Positions 10,152 to 21,164 of a DNA stretch of 64,000 nt are shown here, piece by piece. The notes beneath the pieces were generated by a model, which saw nothing but the letters and a program-made list of their open reading frames with translations, did not search any database and was not told the origin of the DNA. Source of the stretch: Poa pratensis (Eukaryota > Streptophyta > Magnoliopsida > Poales > Poaceae); assembly GCA_947311845.1 (NCBI GenBank), contig CAMZMU010000111.1, positions 20,407,528 to 20,471,527 of the forward strand. Reading direction: 5' to 3'. The translations under genes were made by a program, and so were the position numbers. Within the stretch, counting starts at the first letter, position 1. Each line of letters opens with the position of its first letter.

Positions 10152-13100
10152 ATGTCCCCCGCGGCCGCCAGGAGAGGAGGAGGAGGAGGACGAGGAGGGG
10201 GTGGAGACCTACGATTCGGACGAGGAGGAGCGGACCGGCGGCAAGCGGTCGCGGTCGGGCGTCGCGAGCTTCATCGACGACGCGGCTAGCGAGGACGAGG
10301 AGGAGGAGGAGGAAGAGGAATATGATGAGGACGACGACCGGGACGAGGACTACACCGGCGGCGGCCGCGGCGGCCGTGCCAGCAAGAGGAAGCGGGCGTC
10401 GATCCTGATCGACGACATGGCGCAGGTCAACGACGACGACGAGGAGAGTGAGGAAGAGGAGTACGAGCCCGGTGAGTCGCCGCGCGCTTTGCCCTAGCTT
10501 CCGTCCGTACGCCGGTGTCCGTAGATCGCGGTATCCAAATTACCGCCGATTTCGTGTAGGTTTTTCTTTCCGCGTCGTTGGTTCCTTGGCATTTCTACAT
10601 GATCGGGGATTTGTGTGATCGTCGACGCCAGTTCCTTCTTTGGACTCTGGATTAGCCTGGACCATGCTTGCGTTTGGGAGTAATTTAGCCCCTGCTTGAA
10701 ATGCTTAATTGTCTTGCTTGTTCGCCAGTATGGCTTGATTAGATTCAATGTTGGCTAGGTTCAATAACCTTGTGGTGGTTTAGTCGCATTAGTTAGACAA
10801 AGCTTCTTATTTTCATCTTGTGAACCATCAGTGGGTTTTAGTGGCAGACTATGTTCAATCCGGGATTTTTTCATAAATGGGAGGTCTTACATGTATGGAA
10901 CGATGGACCAAAATCCATGGTCCATTAAAATTTATCACTTCCTGCCACTTATGGCTCGACCTACCCAAGATATACCTGGGAGATTGTTACAATCAACAGT
11001 CTGGTTCTGTCCAAAGCCACATTTGTCATCATGATGGTAGAACAGAATCATATCCTCCAGAATTTACTTGGGACCTATAATCAAGCTGTGGTTTTGGTTT
11101 GGATATTCAGATGGCAGTTCCATGGTTTTTCGATGTACTTGTTGAGCTCCATTGGCGCTGCTTCTTACTCTTGTTGCTTCAAACTAATAGATTGCACTCG
11201 ATTGGCGGATGAGCCAACGTTTCTTAAGATTGGGTGGTGCAGAATGTGATGCTCAATTTATCAAATTGCAGTTTCTACTTGCCATTGGTCCTGAGTGATG
11301 TTCTTATGGATGCCCATAATGGCAACATTGTTACTTTTCTTTTGGGATCAACACATTTCTGTGCTTGCCTAGTTGTGTAGTATGCAAACGCAAGACAATT
11401 TGTGTTAATGCTGGACCTATGCTCCTGCTTGGGCAGGCTTTATTGATGATGATGTTCGGCCCGACAATCCTGACGAGGATAGGAGGAGCTCTGGACGCCG
11501 TTCTATTCCTATGCGGGAAGAAGATGACCCGGATGCGATGTTAGCGCACCTAGTAAAAAAATATGGAAACCGGTCACATTCTGATTATGTTGATTATGTT
11601 GACGACGATTTCAACGAGGTTGATCAGCAAGCTCTCCTGCCATCAGTGAAGGATCCCAAACTGTGGATGGTGAAATGTGCGGTAGGTTGCAAAAATTTAG
11701 GGAAATTAAGCTCTCTGCCACTGCTCTGCTATGTGTTCTTTGTACCTTTTCCTTTTGAACCTCATTGTTGTCTATTTACGATTTCAGATTGGACATGAGC
11801 GAGAGACAGCCATTTGTCTAATGCAAAAGTTCATTGATAGGCAAGATGTACAGATTAAATCTGTGGTTGCATTGGAACATCTAAAGAATTACATTTATGT
11901 TGAAGCAGAGAAAGAAGCCCACGTCAAGGAGGTAACCAGTGCTTAAATTGACATTCTAGTCTTTTTGACGAGGGATGTTAACTAAACTCCTTTGCAGGCT
12001 TGCAAAGGTCTGCGGAACATCTTTGCTTCAGCAAAAATAACTCTGGTTCCTACAAAAGAGATGGCTGATGTTTTATCTGTCAAACTAAATCTGTTGATCT
12101 TTCAAGAGATACATGGGTTCGGTTGAAGCAGGGTATATACAAAGGGGATCTTGCTAAGGTATGGTCACCGTTGTTTCCTTGGTTGATGTTATTATATATT
12201 ATATCTGTTACTTATTTTGATTACCCTCAGGTTGTCGATGTTGATGACGTGCACCAAAGGGTTACTGTAAAGCTCGTTCCTAGAATAGATTTACAAGCTT
12301 TGACAGATAAATTGGTAAGTTATCTGTTAGTTGCCAGTAATGCTGAATTTCCACTTATCACCTTTCAACCTAACCTGTGCACTTTTAACTTCAAGTTTGT
12401 GTTCTCTTTCCCGTGCGATTCACTTACCTTCATGCACTACTGTGTCAAAAAATAGAACCAGTAGCCTTTGACTTATTGATTTTTTTAATTTATTTATCTA
12501 TCTTCTGATTCTTCTTGATATAATGCGTGCTTATACTTTGTATTGTGCTTGCTTGTTGGATTGATTAGCATGATATCACTTTTGTATTGTCAGAATGGTC
12601 TTAAGGTTGATAAGAAGAAGAAGTTATTTGTTCCACCTCCAAGGTTATTTAGTGTCGGCGAGGCGAGGTGCTTTCTCATCCTTTTACTATCAAATGGTAG
12701 TTTATATTTATTTATTTTGGCTCCTATTTTTTCTAACTCGAATGAAAACAGGGAGATGAACATTCCTGTAGAACGAAGGAGAGATAGAGATTCTGGGGAG
12801 TACTTTGAGGTGGTTGGTGGTTTAAAGTTTGAAGATGGTTTTTTGCGCAAAACAGTCTCAATAAAATCAATCAGCACACACAATGTTCAGCCAACACTTG
12901 ATGAACTGGAAAAGTTCAGGAGAGTTGGTGATGACATGAATGAGGATGTGGCTAGCTTGTCCACACTATTTACAAACAGGAAAAAGGGGCATTTCATGAA
13001 AGGTGATGCTGTAGTTGTTGTTAAAGGTGATCTCAAGAACTTAGAGGGCTGTGTGGAGAAAGTAGAGGACGCTACCGTTCACATCCGACCAAAACAGTCT

Positions 13101-16100
13101 GGTCTTCCGGTAATTACTTGCAACGAATTATTATACTGCTATAAAGTGGACTATGGAGTTGAAACATCTCTTCATGACATGCAGAAAACTCTTGCCTTCA
13201 ATGCAAAAGATCTTTGCAAACATTTCAATCCTGGAGACCATGTGAAAGTTGTTTCCGGTGTTCAACAAGGTGCGACAGGCATGGTAGTCAAAGTGGAAGG
13301 ACATGTCTTGATCATTTTATCTGACACAACCAAAGAGCATGTGAGAAATTTTCGTTACGTCAAGAATTGCTCTATTTAATTAGTTTTTGGTATGCTAACT
13401 CTCCTCTTTTGTGCCATTGTGACTGCAGATCCGTGTGTTTGCAGATCATCTTGTGGAGAGTTCTGAGGTCACGACGGGGATTACCAAAATTGGTGATTAT
13501 GAATTGCATGATCTTGTCCTTCTTGAGTAAGCTCATAATTTCTAGTAAGGTTGCTGCCCATCGTCTGTAATGGCTACTAAACATTATCCCTTTTCTTCAC
13601 TTTTCAGCAATTTATCTTTTGGTGTTATTTTAAAGGTGGAAACCGAAGCATTTCAGGCAAGCATAACTGTTGAATATTCATGTTTGCTGATTGTTTTGTA
13701 CGTATAGCTATATTTATTGACACTGTTATATAATTAGGTTCTCAAAGGAGTGCCTGATACACCTGAAGTGGTGCTCGTGAAACCGAGAGAGATAAAATAC
13801 AAGATCGATCGGCGCACATCTGCAGAAGATAGGTCCAAGAACATTGTATCAACTAAGGATATTGTAAGGGTCATGGAAGGGACATGTAAGGTGTGTAAAG
13901 TTTTGCATGTTATTTCGTGTTTTGACTATTTCTATCAATTCGTCTATTTATTCTGTGATGTCTGTTTAATCTTCTTAGTTGAGGCTAACAAACATTTCTT
14001 CTTGTCACAATAGGGAAAGCAAGGACCTGTGCAACATATACACAAAGGGGTACTTTTTATATATGACCGCCACCACCTTGAACATTCAGGATTTATTTGT
14101 GCAAAAGCACAATCTTGTCAACTTGTTGGGGGTCAATTCTCAGGAGCAGTGGGATGGTATGTTCTGGATTGTCTTAAATTTTGTTGGTACCCAGAACATT
14201 TTATACATCTCAAGTTTACTTGTCTTTGCAGGGTATGGATACAGAAGATCCACGGCTTGGTGCTTTTAGATCTCCAGCAAGGATCTTACAATCTCCTGGA
14301 GGGCTCCCACCGAGAGGACCTTACATGAACTGTATGAACATTGACAATTTGAATGGTCATTATTGTTTTTTCCATTAGTTCTTTGTCACCTTTATTTTTG
14401 TGTGAAACCGAATAACTTGCACTACTTTATGCGCATATAATAATGCACACTCCCCTCCAATCTAAAGCAGCTGGTGGAAGGTTTGGAGGGGGTGGTCGTG
14501 GTGGCAGAGGTCATGATGCCTTGGTTAGTAGATGTATCAAAATTAAATCTGGTCCTTACAAAGGATATCGTGGCCGTGTTAAAGAAGTGAATGGTGCACT
14601 TGTGCGTGTGGAGCTTGACTCACAGATGAAGATCGTTGCAGGTGAATATTTTTTGTCATTACTACTACGGTCTGTTGTCCGTCTAATATTGAAGGCTAAC
14701 CTTGGTGAAAACATATAGTTAAGAGAGAAGATATTGCTGACACATCAAATGTTGCAACACCATTCCGGTAAATACCTTTCTGATCAATCATATTTTAACT
14801 AGCTGTTTAATACCATTTGCTCGCTTACTGATCATTTGTATTAGCAGTGAATCTCGTTATTCATTGGGCAGTGAAACACCTATGCACCCATCTCGGACTC
14901 CATTGCATCCTATTCAAACTCCAATGCGAGAACCTGGAGGTTTGTTTGCCTTACATTCTTTGTTATGGTTTATTTAAGATTATCTAGGTGAATTGTTCCT
15001 TGTACAAATGCATTTATGCCATTTTGGAGACAGGTGTATGTGCATTCTAGAGATGCAACATTGCCTGCTAATTTCTATCACAATATGTTGCTAAGAAGTT
15101 ATAAGAATGTAGCATTTTAATTACACACTACCTACAGTGACTGCTAATTTGTCCATGAATGTTTCTTAAGATGGCATACATTTAGAAAAGGAGGGAAATA
15201 CGATAGTTGCACCTGCATTGACAGAATACTTGTGTTCTCTGTCCTTGAGGAGTGAATGTGATTAGTAATTTTGTTACCACTTGGGGTCACGCTTACATCA
15301 CATCTTGGTGCTTGTTTTTTCTTTTTTGGCCTCTTAGAATATCCTATTTCTGTGTCATGCCTCATTTTATAATTTTATTATTCCATGCATTGTTTATTAT
15401 TTCCTTTTTTTTCTATGGTAACAGTTATTTAAATTTGCACAGGTACACCGACCTTTGATGGGTCGCAAACTCCTATGCATAATCAAGCCTGGGCACCAAT
15501 GAGTCCACGTAATCAAGCCTCCTGGGCACCAATGAGTCCACGTAATCAAGCTTCCTGGGCACCAATGAGTCCACCAAGGTTGGTATGCTCTTTTGAGAAC
15601 AAATTGGTTACCTGGGCATAATCTCTTGTAGAATTGAAATCCTGAAATTCAGAAAAAAAAACCATCTTCAGATCTTGTGTGTATCCTGCCCCGAGTGAAA
15701 CTATTTCAAAAACTTCTGCTGGGAAGTGGAGTATTTAAATGTTATTGGCATTAATCTTGATGTTCTGTTTGGTCACTTGTTATGTTAATTATCATCAGGG
15801 ATAACCAGGAAGATGGAAATTCTGGCACTTGGGGCACTTGGGGAATCAGTCCAGCTTACCAGGTTCCATGTGCTTCTTCTTGTCAACTTTGAAGACTGTT
15901 TATCTTTGTGCTGGCAACTGAAAAGTATGTTTCTGCATGTATGTTCCCCTGTTCAGCCAGGAACTCCAGTAGCTAGGCCATTCGAAGCCCCCACTCCTGG
16001 ATCAGGATGGGAGAGCACCCCTGGAACTGGTTTTGGTGATGCTCGATTCAACGCTCCAACGCCTACTGCTCAACCAATGACCCCAATTCCTGCCTCGTAT

Positions 16101-16688
16101 CAGCCCCAAACCCCTAGTGGCCAGCCAATGACTCCAGGCGGAATGGATATGATGTCTCCAGCGATAGGTTTGCCCATGTCTTTTAGATACTGTTTCATAT
16201 TCAATTTGGATGGGATCGAAACAAACAATCTGAGTGAAGATATCTAAGTACTTTTTGCCAAAATGCTTTCAGGTGACGAGGCCGATGGTAACTGGCTCTT
16301 GCCAGATGTCATGGTCAATGTGTCCAAAGGAGATGGTTCCACCAATGGTGTAGTGAAGGAATTGCTCCTGGTATGTGTGCGTTTTTTCATCCCATGCTTG
16401 TTTAACTTTTGCTGTGCTAACATCTACCGGAATTTGAAATCGCAGGATGGATCTTGCCGTGTTGCACTTGGGTCATCAGGCAGTGGGGATGAAGTAATAG
16501 CTCTTCCAGACGAGCTTGAGATCATCAGGCCGAAGAAGAACGACAGGCTCAAGATCATGAATGGCTCCATGCGTGGAGTCATTGGAAAACTGATAGGAGT
16601 TGATGGGTCTGATGGGATTGTCAGGGTGGAAGGCAATCTTGAGGTGAAAATAGTAGACATGGTGATTTTGGGCAAACTAGCAGCTTGA
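10152..16688 (+). CDS. SPT5: Transcription elongation factor SPT5, 21 exons, with reading-frame lesions
   Basis: SPT5 (DSIF large subunit, partner of SPT4) binds RNA polymerase II in the nucleus and supports processive elongation. Exons read by eye: 10152-10471, 11437-11681, 11788-11931, 11998-12158, 12231-12314, 12594-12667, 12752-13109, 13185-13340, 13429-13526, 13608-13656, 13738-13890, 14014-14156, 14232-14331, 14471-14641, 14719-14767, 14848-14939, 15443-15578, 15799-15862, 15957-16167, 16273-16370, 16446-16688. They sum to about 1,049 codons, the normal size of plant SPT5. In order: acidic N-terminus (about 1-188), NGN domain (exons 3-4), KOW motifs ([53 protein letters not shown]), a C-terminal TP/SP-rich repeat region (exons 16-19) and a last KOW. 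Oddities: the ATG at 10152 is out of frame with the acidic exon, exon 4 is 161 nt and needs one more base, and the exon 12-13 phase does not fit. The copy may be a recent pseudogene, or the sequence may contain errors. Confidence 0.93.
12081..12090 (+). other. SPT5: Single-base deletion in SPT5 exon 4
   Basis: Exon 4 (11998-12158) enters and leaves in phase 0 but has 161 nt. Up to here the frame reads EMADVLSVK; after CAAACTAAAT it continues correctly only one base out, as [14 protein letters not shown], the conserved end of the NGN domain. Read straight on, the frame meets TGA at about 12124-12126. One base is therefore missing in this decamer compared with a working gene. Confidence 0.8.
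13110..13184 (+). other. SPT5: 75-nt stop-free intron of SPT5 (exitron-like)
   Basis: The segment starts GTAATTACTTG and ends GACATGCAG. Removing it joins SGLP to [10 protein letters not shown], the sequence expected for the family. It is 75 nt long (25 codons) and has no stop in frame, so retaining it would add 25 residues (starting [12 protein letters not shown]) between two KOW motifs without breaking the protein. Whether it is ever retained cannot be told from DNA. Confidence 0.7.
13657..13737 (+). other. SPT5: GC-AG intron of SPT5
   Basis: Exon 10 ends TTTCAG and the intron starts GCAAGC rather than GT. It ends ATAATTAG before GTTCTCAAAGG. The join gives [17 protein letters not shown], as expected for SPT5. 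GC-AG introns are a minor but normal class in plants and are sometimes alternatively spliced. Confidence 0.75.
15481..15576 (+). repeat. SPT5: 33-bp tandem repeat in the SPT5 C-terminal repeat region
   Basis: Three units (15481-15510, 15511-15543, 15544-15576) encode [21 protein letters not shown] and [11 protein letters not shown]. The first unit lacks one codon. SP sites in this region are CDK9-type phosphorylation targets in SPT5 of other organisms. The near-identity of units 2 and 3 at DNA level points to a recent expansion. Confidence 0.8.
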
Positions 16689-17726
16689 GCTAGCTCTGCA
16701 GCCGAGATCAGTTATCGTCCATATCTAACCTGTTAGGTGTTTATCTGAGTAACAAAGACCTCGAAATAGGTGAAGACCTTCGAAACAAATGTTTTTTTTG
16801 GGTAAACTTAGCAACTTTAGATCGCTGTAAAGAGCGGATTTGATTGTCCGTCATTCCACTTATTTAGTGTATCATCTGAACTACTGGTGCATGTAGATAC
16901 TCAAATGCTGGCTAAAAATATATATGTCTCCCAAGGCCCGTTCTGTATCTCTACCTGAAATGACATGTCATAATTATCCTATCGTAATCAAGATTTCCAA
17001 ATTTGCGGGACAAGAAATATTTCTGTGGCCTTCAACATTTTTACTTGTACTTATACAAATTCCGTTTCTCTCTTCAGTTTTGTCTTGTTTGGTCGACATC
17101 ATTACACGTCTGCAATACAACCATAAATCCCCAAATTTCCCTGACGGCCGTTTACCTCTAGAGCATGTGCGGGGTTTGGTTCGGCCCATCCTGAGAAATC
17201 CTCACCCAAACCCTATCCATGCCTTCGTGTGTATCGGCCGGGAAGAAGTCGTGCTCGCTCTCATCCGCAGAAATAGAAGTAACTGGAGGGAATTGGGAAA
17301 TGTGGGGATTGCGTGAAAGGGAGGGATTCACCAAATCCCCTCAAATACCGAAACCTCCCATAAAAAAAAACCATGGAGTAAACAAGGCCTAAAGTCTTTA
17401 GCATGTCAGCGAATTATGACTAGGGGAGTCCATCCCAGTAAAAAAAAAACCCTGCAGCAGTAGCTGATAACCCCACCTCTTATGTTTCATGTACAATTTA
17501 CTATTCCCAAATGGCACAAGTTAAACCAAGTCGAAAAATGATCAACGGATTAGTTAAGCCCGATTCAAAGACCGCGAAGTAACGGTACAACTAGGGATCC
17601 AGTGCGGCGCCGATCCACCCCCGCTCCGTATTTAAATTTAAAAGTTTAGTTCTAATTGGAATGTAGTGGATTAGCTCAATTTGGGTTGACATATACTTAT
17701 GCGGACGGCCGCGCTGCCCTCCTAGG
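16689..17726. other. SPT5 3' flank and intergenic DNA; possible MITE at about 16930-17395
   Basis: The SPT5 3' UTR should lie in the first few hundred bases, but no clear polyadenylation signal stands out. Between about 16930 (GGCCCGTTCTGTAT) and 17395 (GAGTAAACAAGGCCT) the ends are loosely inverse, as in hAT or Harbinger MITEs. A target duplication was not established. No gene is seen. Confidence 0.35.
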
Positions 17727-17884
17727 CAGTGGCGGACCTAGCGTCCCGGCAGCCCGGGCAGCTGCCCGGGCTTCCGGCCGGCCGGCACAATGTAATTTGG
17801 TAGCTATTAGATAAAAAAATAGCATTCTAAACCTCTAAATACACTGTTTGCCCGGGCTTTAAAATATTTCTAGGTCCGCTAATG
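17727..17884. mobile_element. hAT-type MITE with a perfect 8-bp target duplication
   Basis: The 158-bp element starts CAGTGGCGGACCTAG and ends CTAGGTCCGCTAATG, imperfect terminal inverted repeats of the hAT type. CTCCTAGG is repeated exactly at 17719-17726 and 17885-17892, the 8-bp duplication expected of hAT insertion. A GCCCGGGC-rich inner palindrome follows the left end. It is non-coding and non-autonomous. Confidence 0.9.
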
Positions 17885-17892
17885 CTCCTAGG

Positions 17893-18335
17893 TACAACTA
17901 ACTCAGGTGTCAGGGCGGCGCCCGATCCGCGCCGCTTCGTAGGCAAAATTGGTTAGGCTAGTTATAATTTCCCTTCGCAAATTAAGCTCTTTTGAACTAA
18001 TCTGGGGTTATGCGGGCCGTTGCGGTCTGCCGCCTGACACCTTCACATCTAACCAACTATACCGTTCAATCATGCTGAAAACATGGATCAGCCATGTATA
18101 TACGACATGGGATGAAACCTGCACCTGCAGAATGCGTTTCCACTGATTCAAAGCCCGAACAGAGCAGTTGCCGCCGAAGAAAAACATCAGGTTCTCATAG
18201 ACCATGCCTGTCGCGTGAGGCCATGCCATTGCCATGCCAGTCACGAACCAGAATGCCTCACACAAAGCGAGCTCCAGCTTGAGATAAGCTTGTCTCTGTA
18301 TGGCATCTCTCTTTTTATATACATGTATCTTTCCA
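17893..18335. other. Intergenic DNA, no gene seen
   Basis: Mixed intergenic sequence with short ORFs on both strands that resemble nothing I know. It ends at the target duplication of the SINE at 18353. Confidence 0.45.
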
Positions 18336-18352
18336 TCTAGGTGGTGTCCGTT

Positions 18353-18639
18353 TTTTTTTTACGAAACACAGTACAACGCTCACATACACATGCACACACT
18401 CATCCCTATGAACGCACACACGCACACCCTACCCCTATGAGCACCTCCGAAAGACTGACCCGGCGGTCGGGTCTTGAGATTGACGAAGTCACCACAGGCG
18501 TCTCGCTGTCGACGGGAACGTCGCCTCCCACTGAAGAATATTCCGCCTAAATGAGAAACACCAATGTCAAATTTAGGATTTGAACTCTGGTGGGCTGGGG
18601 TACAACCACCCTCCTAACCATCTTCCCACATGCAAGTTC
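18353..18639 (-). mobile_element. tRNA-derived SINE, minus strand, second copy
   Basis: A T-run at 18351-18360 is followed by sequence closely matching the SINE at 2992, including TATGAACGCACACACGCACA and CCTATGAGCACCTCC. The 17-bp flanks TCTAGGTGGTGTCCGTT (18336-18352) and TCTAGGCGGTGTCCGTT (18640-18656) differ by one base. A segment near 18540 is shorter than in the first copy. The B-box has decayed (GAGTTCAAATCC on the minus strand). Confidence 0.85.
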
Positions 18640-18656
18640 TCTAGGCGGTGTCCGTT

Positions 18657-19009
18657 AGTTAACTCTGTATTTTCTCTAGTACGAACTATGAAGCACTATG
18701 CGTACCTTTTCTCGCTCCAGCAATAGTGATATGAGATAGTGGAGAGAACCAAGTCCTTAGGGCGTAACAAGGGTTATTCAGCCAGTCCATTGAGTTCATG
18801 GGTTCGCCAGATGCCTTTGGTATCTTATGGAGGCACACCAAATTGTTTGACAGATTCAAGCCTCTTTGTGGCAAACCAGTTTTGCGTGCCTGAACTATGA
18901 GTTAGGATGCTTGGTTCTGAAGGCCAAGTTCTTGGTTGTTTGATCAAATTGGCGGAGAACGAGATGAATCCGAACCCCGACCGCAGTCCCGCCTAGTAGA
19001 AAATCTTGG
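18657..19009. other. Intergenic DNA resembling 31845-32015
   Basis: No gene is seen. Words such as AACTCTG, GAGATAGTGGAGAGAACCA and TTCGCCAGATG recur in similar order near 31850-32010, which suggests an old shared repeat. Confidence 0.35.
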
Positions 19010-19500
19010 ACGGTGCGGCAATACTTAGTGCAATACGCCTTGAGATGTACAAAAAGAAACCTTGTGGAGTCACATTAAAATTTGACTTTGAAAAAGCCTA
19101 TGACAACGTTAAATAAACCTTTCTCCAACTGAAAGGTCCTCCAGAATATGAAGTTAGCCCTTATTTACAAAAAGAGGGTTTGCTAGGGAGACTCCATGTC
19201 GCTAATCTTTTTGAATATTATAGCTGATATGTTGACCAATTATTTGTAAAGTTTAGTATAGATGATTATTATACCATTGCTTTAACGGATAATGATATTG
19301 AGCAAGTGAAACACTTGAGACTTCTCTTATGTTTCTTCAAATTTATCAGGTCCATGAATATTTTTCATAAGAAATTGTTTTGCTTCCGTAGGACCAATGA
19401 ACGTGAAGGGAAATATACAAATTTGTTTGGTTGTGAATTGGGTATGTATTTTGATACCTTGACACCCCAAGCAGTACACATAACTTGACGGGGAAATTGT
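19010..19500 (+). pseudogene. Decayed LINE reverse transcriptase fragment, plus strand
   Basis: The motif LKFDFEKAYDNV, the first catalytic block of L1-type plant reverse transcriptases, is encoded at about 19076-19112 and is followed by a stop. Further on, HLRLLLCFFKFI and KLFCFRRTNEREGKYTNLFG correspond to the region downstream of the palm of such enzymes. Several frameshifts and deletions separate the pieces, and the FADD block has been lost. This is an old LINE relic with no function. Confidence 0.65.
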
Positions 19501-19533
19501 AAATGACATAGTCAAGTGAAAGATTCGTGATTT

Positions 19534-19923
19534 TTTTTTACTGTAACACCGGCGGGCCTCAGCCAGCCTGAACTTTTTCTATATCAAATCACACAAGGAG
19601 CAGTTTTACAAGGAGAAGGGGGCATAAGGGGCAAGATTACAACAAGATAAATCAGTTTTTCACAGGGGGTCAAAGGTGGCACACCACGCAACGAGCGATT
19701 TTTTAACGACCGCAGAATGGCATCGATTTGACCAAAGGCGGACATCATCAATGCAGCGGTGAGTCACTATAGAGAGCGGTTCATCAACCTGGTTGATAGC
19801 AAGCGAGTTCCGGCGTTTCCAGATGTTCCAAAGAACAGACATGATGATGATTGCCCGCGCATAGGAGCTGGCGTGATCCCTCCAAACCTCCTCCACATCC
19901 GCCACCGAGGTTGGGATGTCATT
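19534..19923 (-). mobile_element. 5'-truncated LINE 3' end with target duplication, minus strand
   Basis: A short poly-T tract marks the A-tail. On the minus strand an ORF (19660-19932) ends with IIIMSVLWNIWKRRNSLAI, typical of the C-terminal end of plant L1-type ORF2 (WxIWKxRN). AAGATTCGTGATTT (19520-19533) and AAGATTCACGATTT (19924-19937) form a 14-bp target duplication with two mismatches. The fragment is about 390 bp. Confidence 0.75.
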
Positions 19924-19937
19924 AAGATTCACGATTT

Positions 19938-20623
19938 GAAAGGAAATGTTTGTTTTTAAGTGCTAGATTTGTGCTTATATCAACTCTATACTTGGTAGCC
20001 TCACCAAATTCTTAGGTTCTTCTTTGGACCCATGGCGTCCAATGCCCCCTACACCATTACCACTATATAAGATTAACAATGACTAGTCTCATAATACGTG
20101 CCTTGAGCGTCCACGTGAGGCATATCTAACATGGTACAGGCCAGATAGAGATTGGTCTCATGTCATAGTAAAAGGGGACAATACAACATGATCCCATGTT
20201 AAGTTAATTTTACAAAAGTGACATTTCAACCAGGCAAGAAGCACCTACCATCTAACTTTTGAAGCCAAAAGCACGATGTAAATTAAACAACTGTACAAAA
20301 GGTTAAATTAATTTCACACGGTTTACAACTTCAATCTTCAGTAGAGCTTGGTCTGGCAGCCGGGCGAGCTGCATGGTCCGACTCCGGCTGATCTTGACCA
20401 TCTTCGCCGCTGCCACAGTATCAGGAATGAGACCTCCAGAAGCTACTGATCGGGGTCCAAGGCCGAGACCCCCGTGGCTCGGCCTCTGCCTGCATCTCAC
20501 CATCGCCGCCTTTACTGTTTTTGTGCACTTGGAGCACCCTCCCGGGCAGACTGAAGCCGAGTCGACCAAGACATTTACTAGCGTGCCATGTGCTACATCT
20601 TTGCTCTCGGTTTGCGCTTCAAG
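19938..20623. other. Intergenic DNA next to the CACTA element
   Basis: No gene is recognised. From about 20330 to 20620 the DNA is GC-rich, with ORFs on both strands (for example 20373-20639 plus), but none has a known motif. The last three bases, AAG (20621-20623), are the target site of the CACTA element. Confidence 0.4.
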
Positions 20624-20880
20624 CACTAGTAGAAAATGAGGCTTTCGTCCGGAGCCCAATTTTGCATTAGCCCCGGTTCAGGGAAAAACCGGGACCAATG
20701 CCAGGCATTGGTCCCGGTTCGAGCTGCCAGGGCCCGTGGACCATTGGTCCCGGTTCGGTTGGGGACATTAGTCCCGGTTCGTGGCACGAACCGGGACTAA
20801 AGCTCCAGAGCCGGACACGTGGCGTGCCGCGGAGCTTTAGTCCCGGTTCGTGTCTCGAACCGGGACTAATACCCCTCCCC
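20624..20880 (+). repeat. Left terminal and subterminal repeats of the CACTA element
   Basis: After the CACTAGTAGAAAA end, the word GGTCCCGGTT or AGTCCCGGTTCG and its inverse CGAACCGGGACTA recur about eight times up to 20870, several as close inverted pairs able to fold. A TATA-like CCTATAAGTAA at about 20881 may be the transposase promoter. Confidence 0.85.
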
Positions 20881-21164
20881 TGCCTATAAGTAACCCCCCC
20901 CCTTCTCTTCTCTGTTTTTTTTTCTGCTTGGATTGTGGGAAGTGGGTGCTAGTTTTTTTTCCTTTGCTACGCACAAGATGTGTTCGATGAAATGCCCGAG
21001 CCACACTTAAGTTCACACAAAATGATATCCTCGACCGAGGTTAGCAACTTATCCTTTTCATCTGTAATTGATACAAAATATTGCATGTGTCGATGTACGG
21101 TGGTCATTTCACTATTCAAGATGTTATTGTAATGGTATTTGATAAACTTAATTATATGATGCAG

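Noticed and set aside
12543..13379. Single continuous exon of 278 codons in SPT5
   Set aside because: It spans three GT-AG introns (12668-12751, 13110-13184 and the one starting at 13341) whose removal restores conserved SPT5 sequence.
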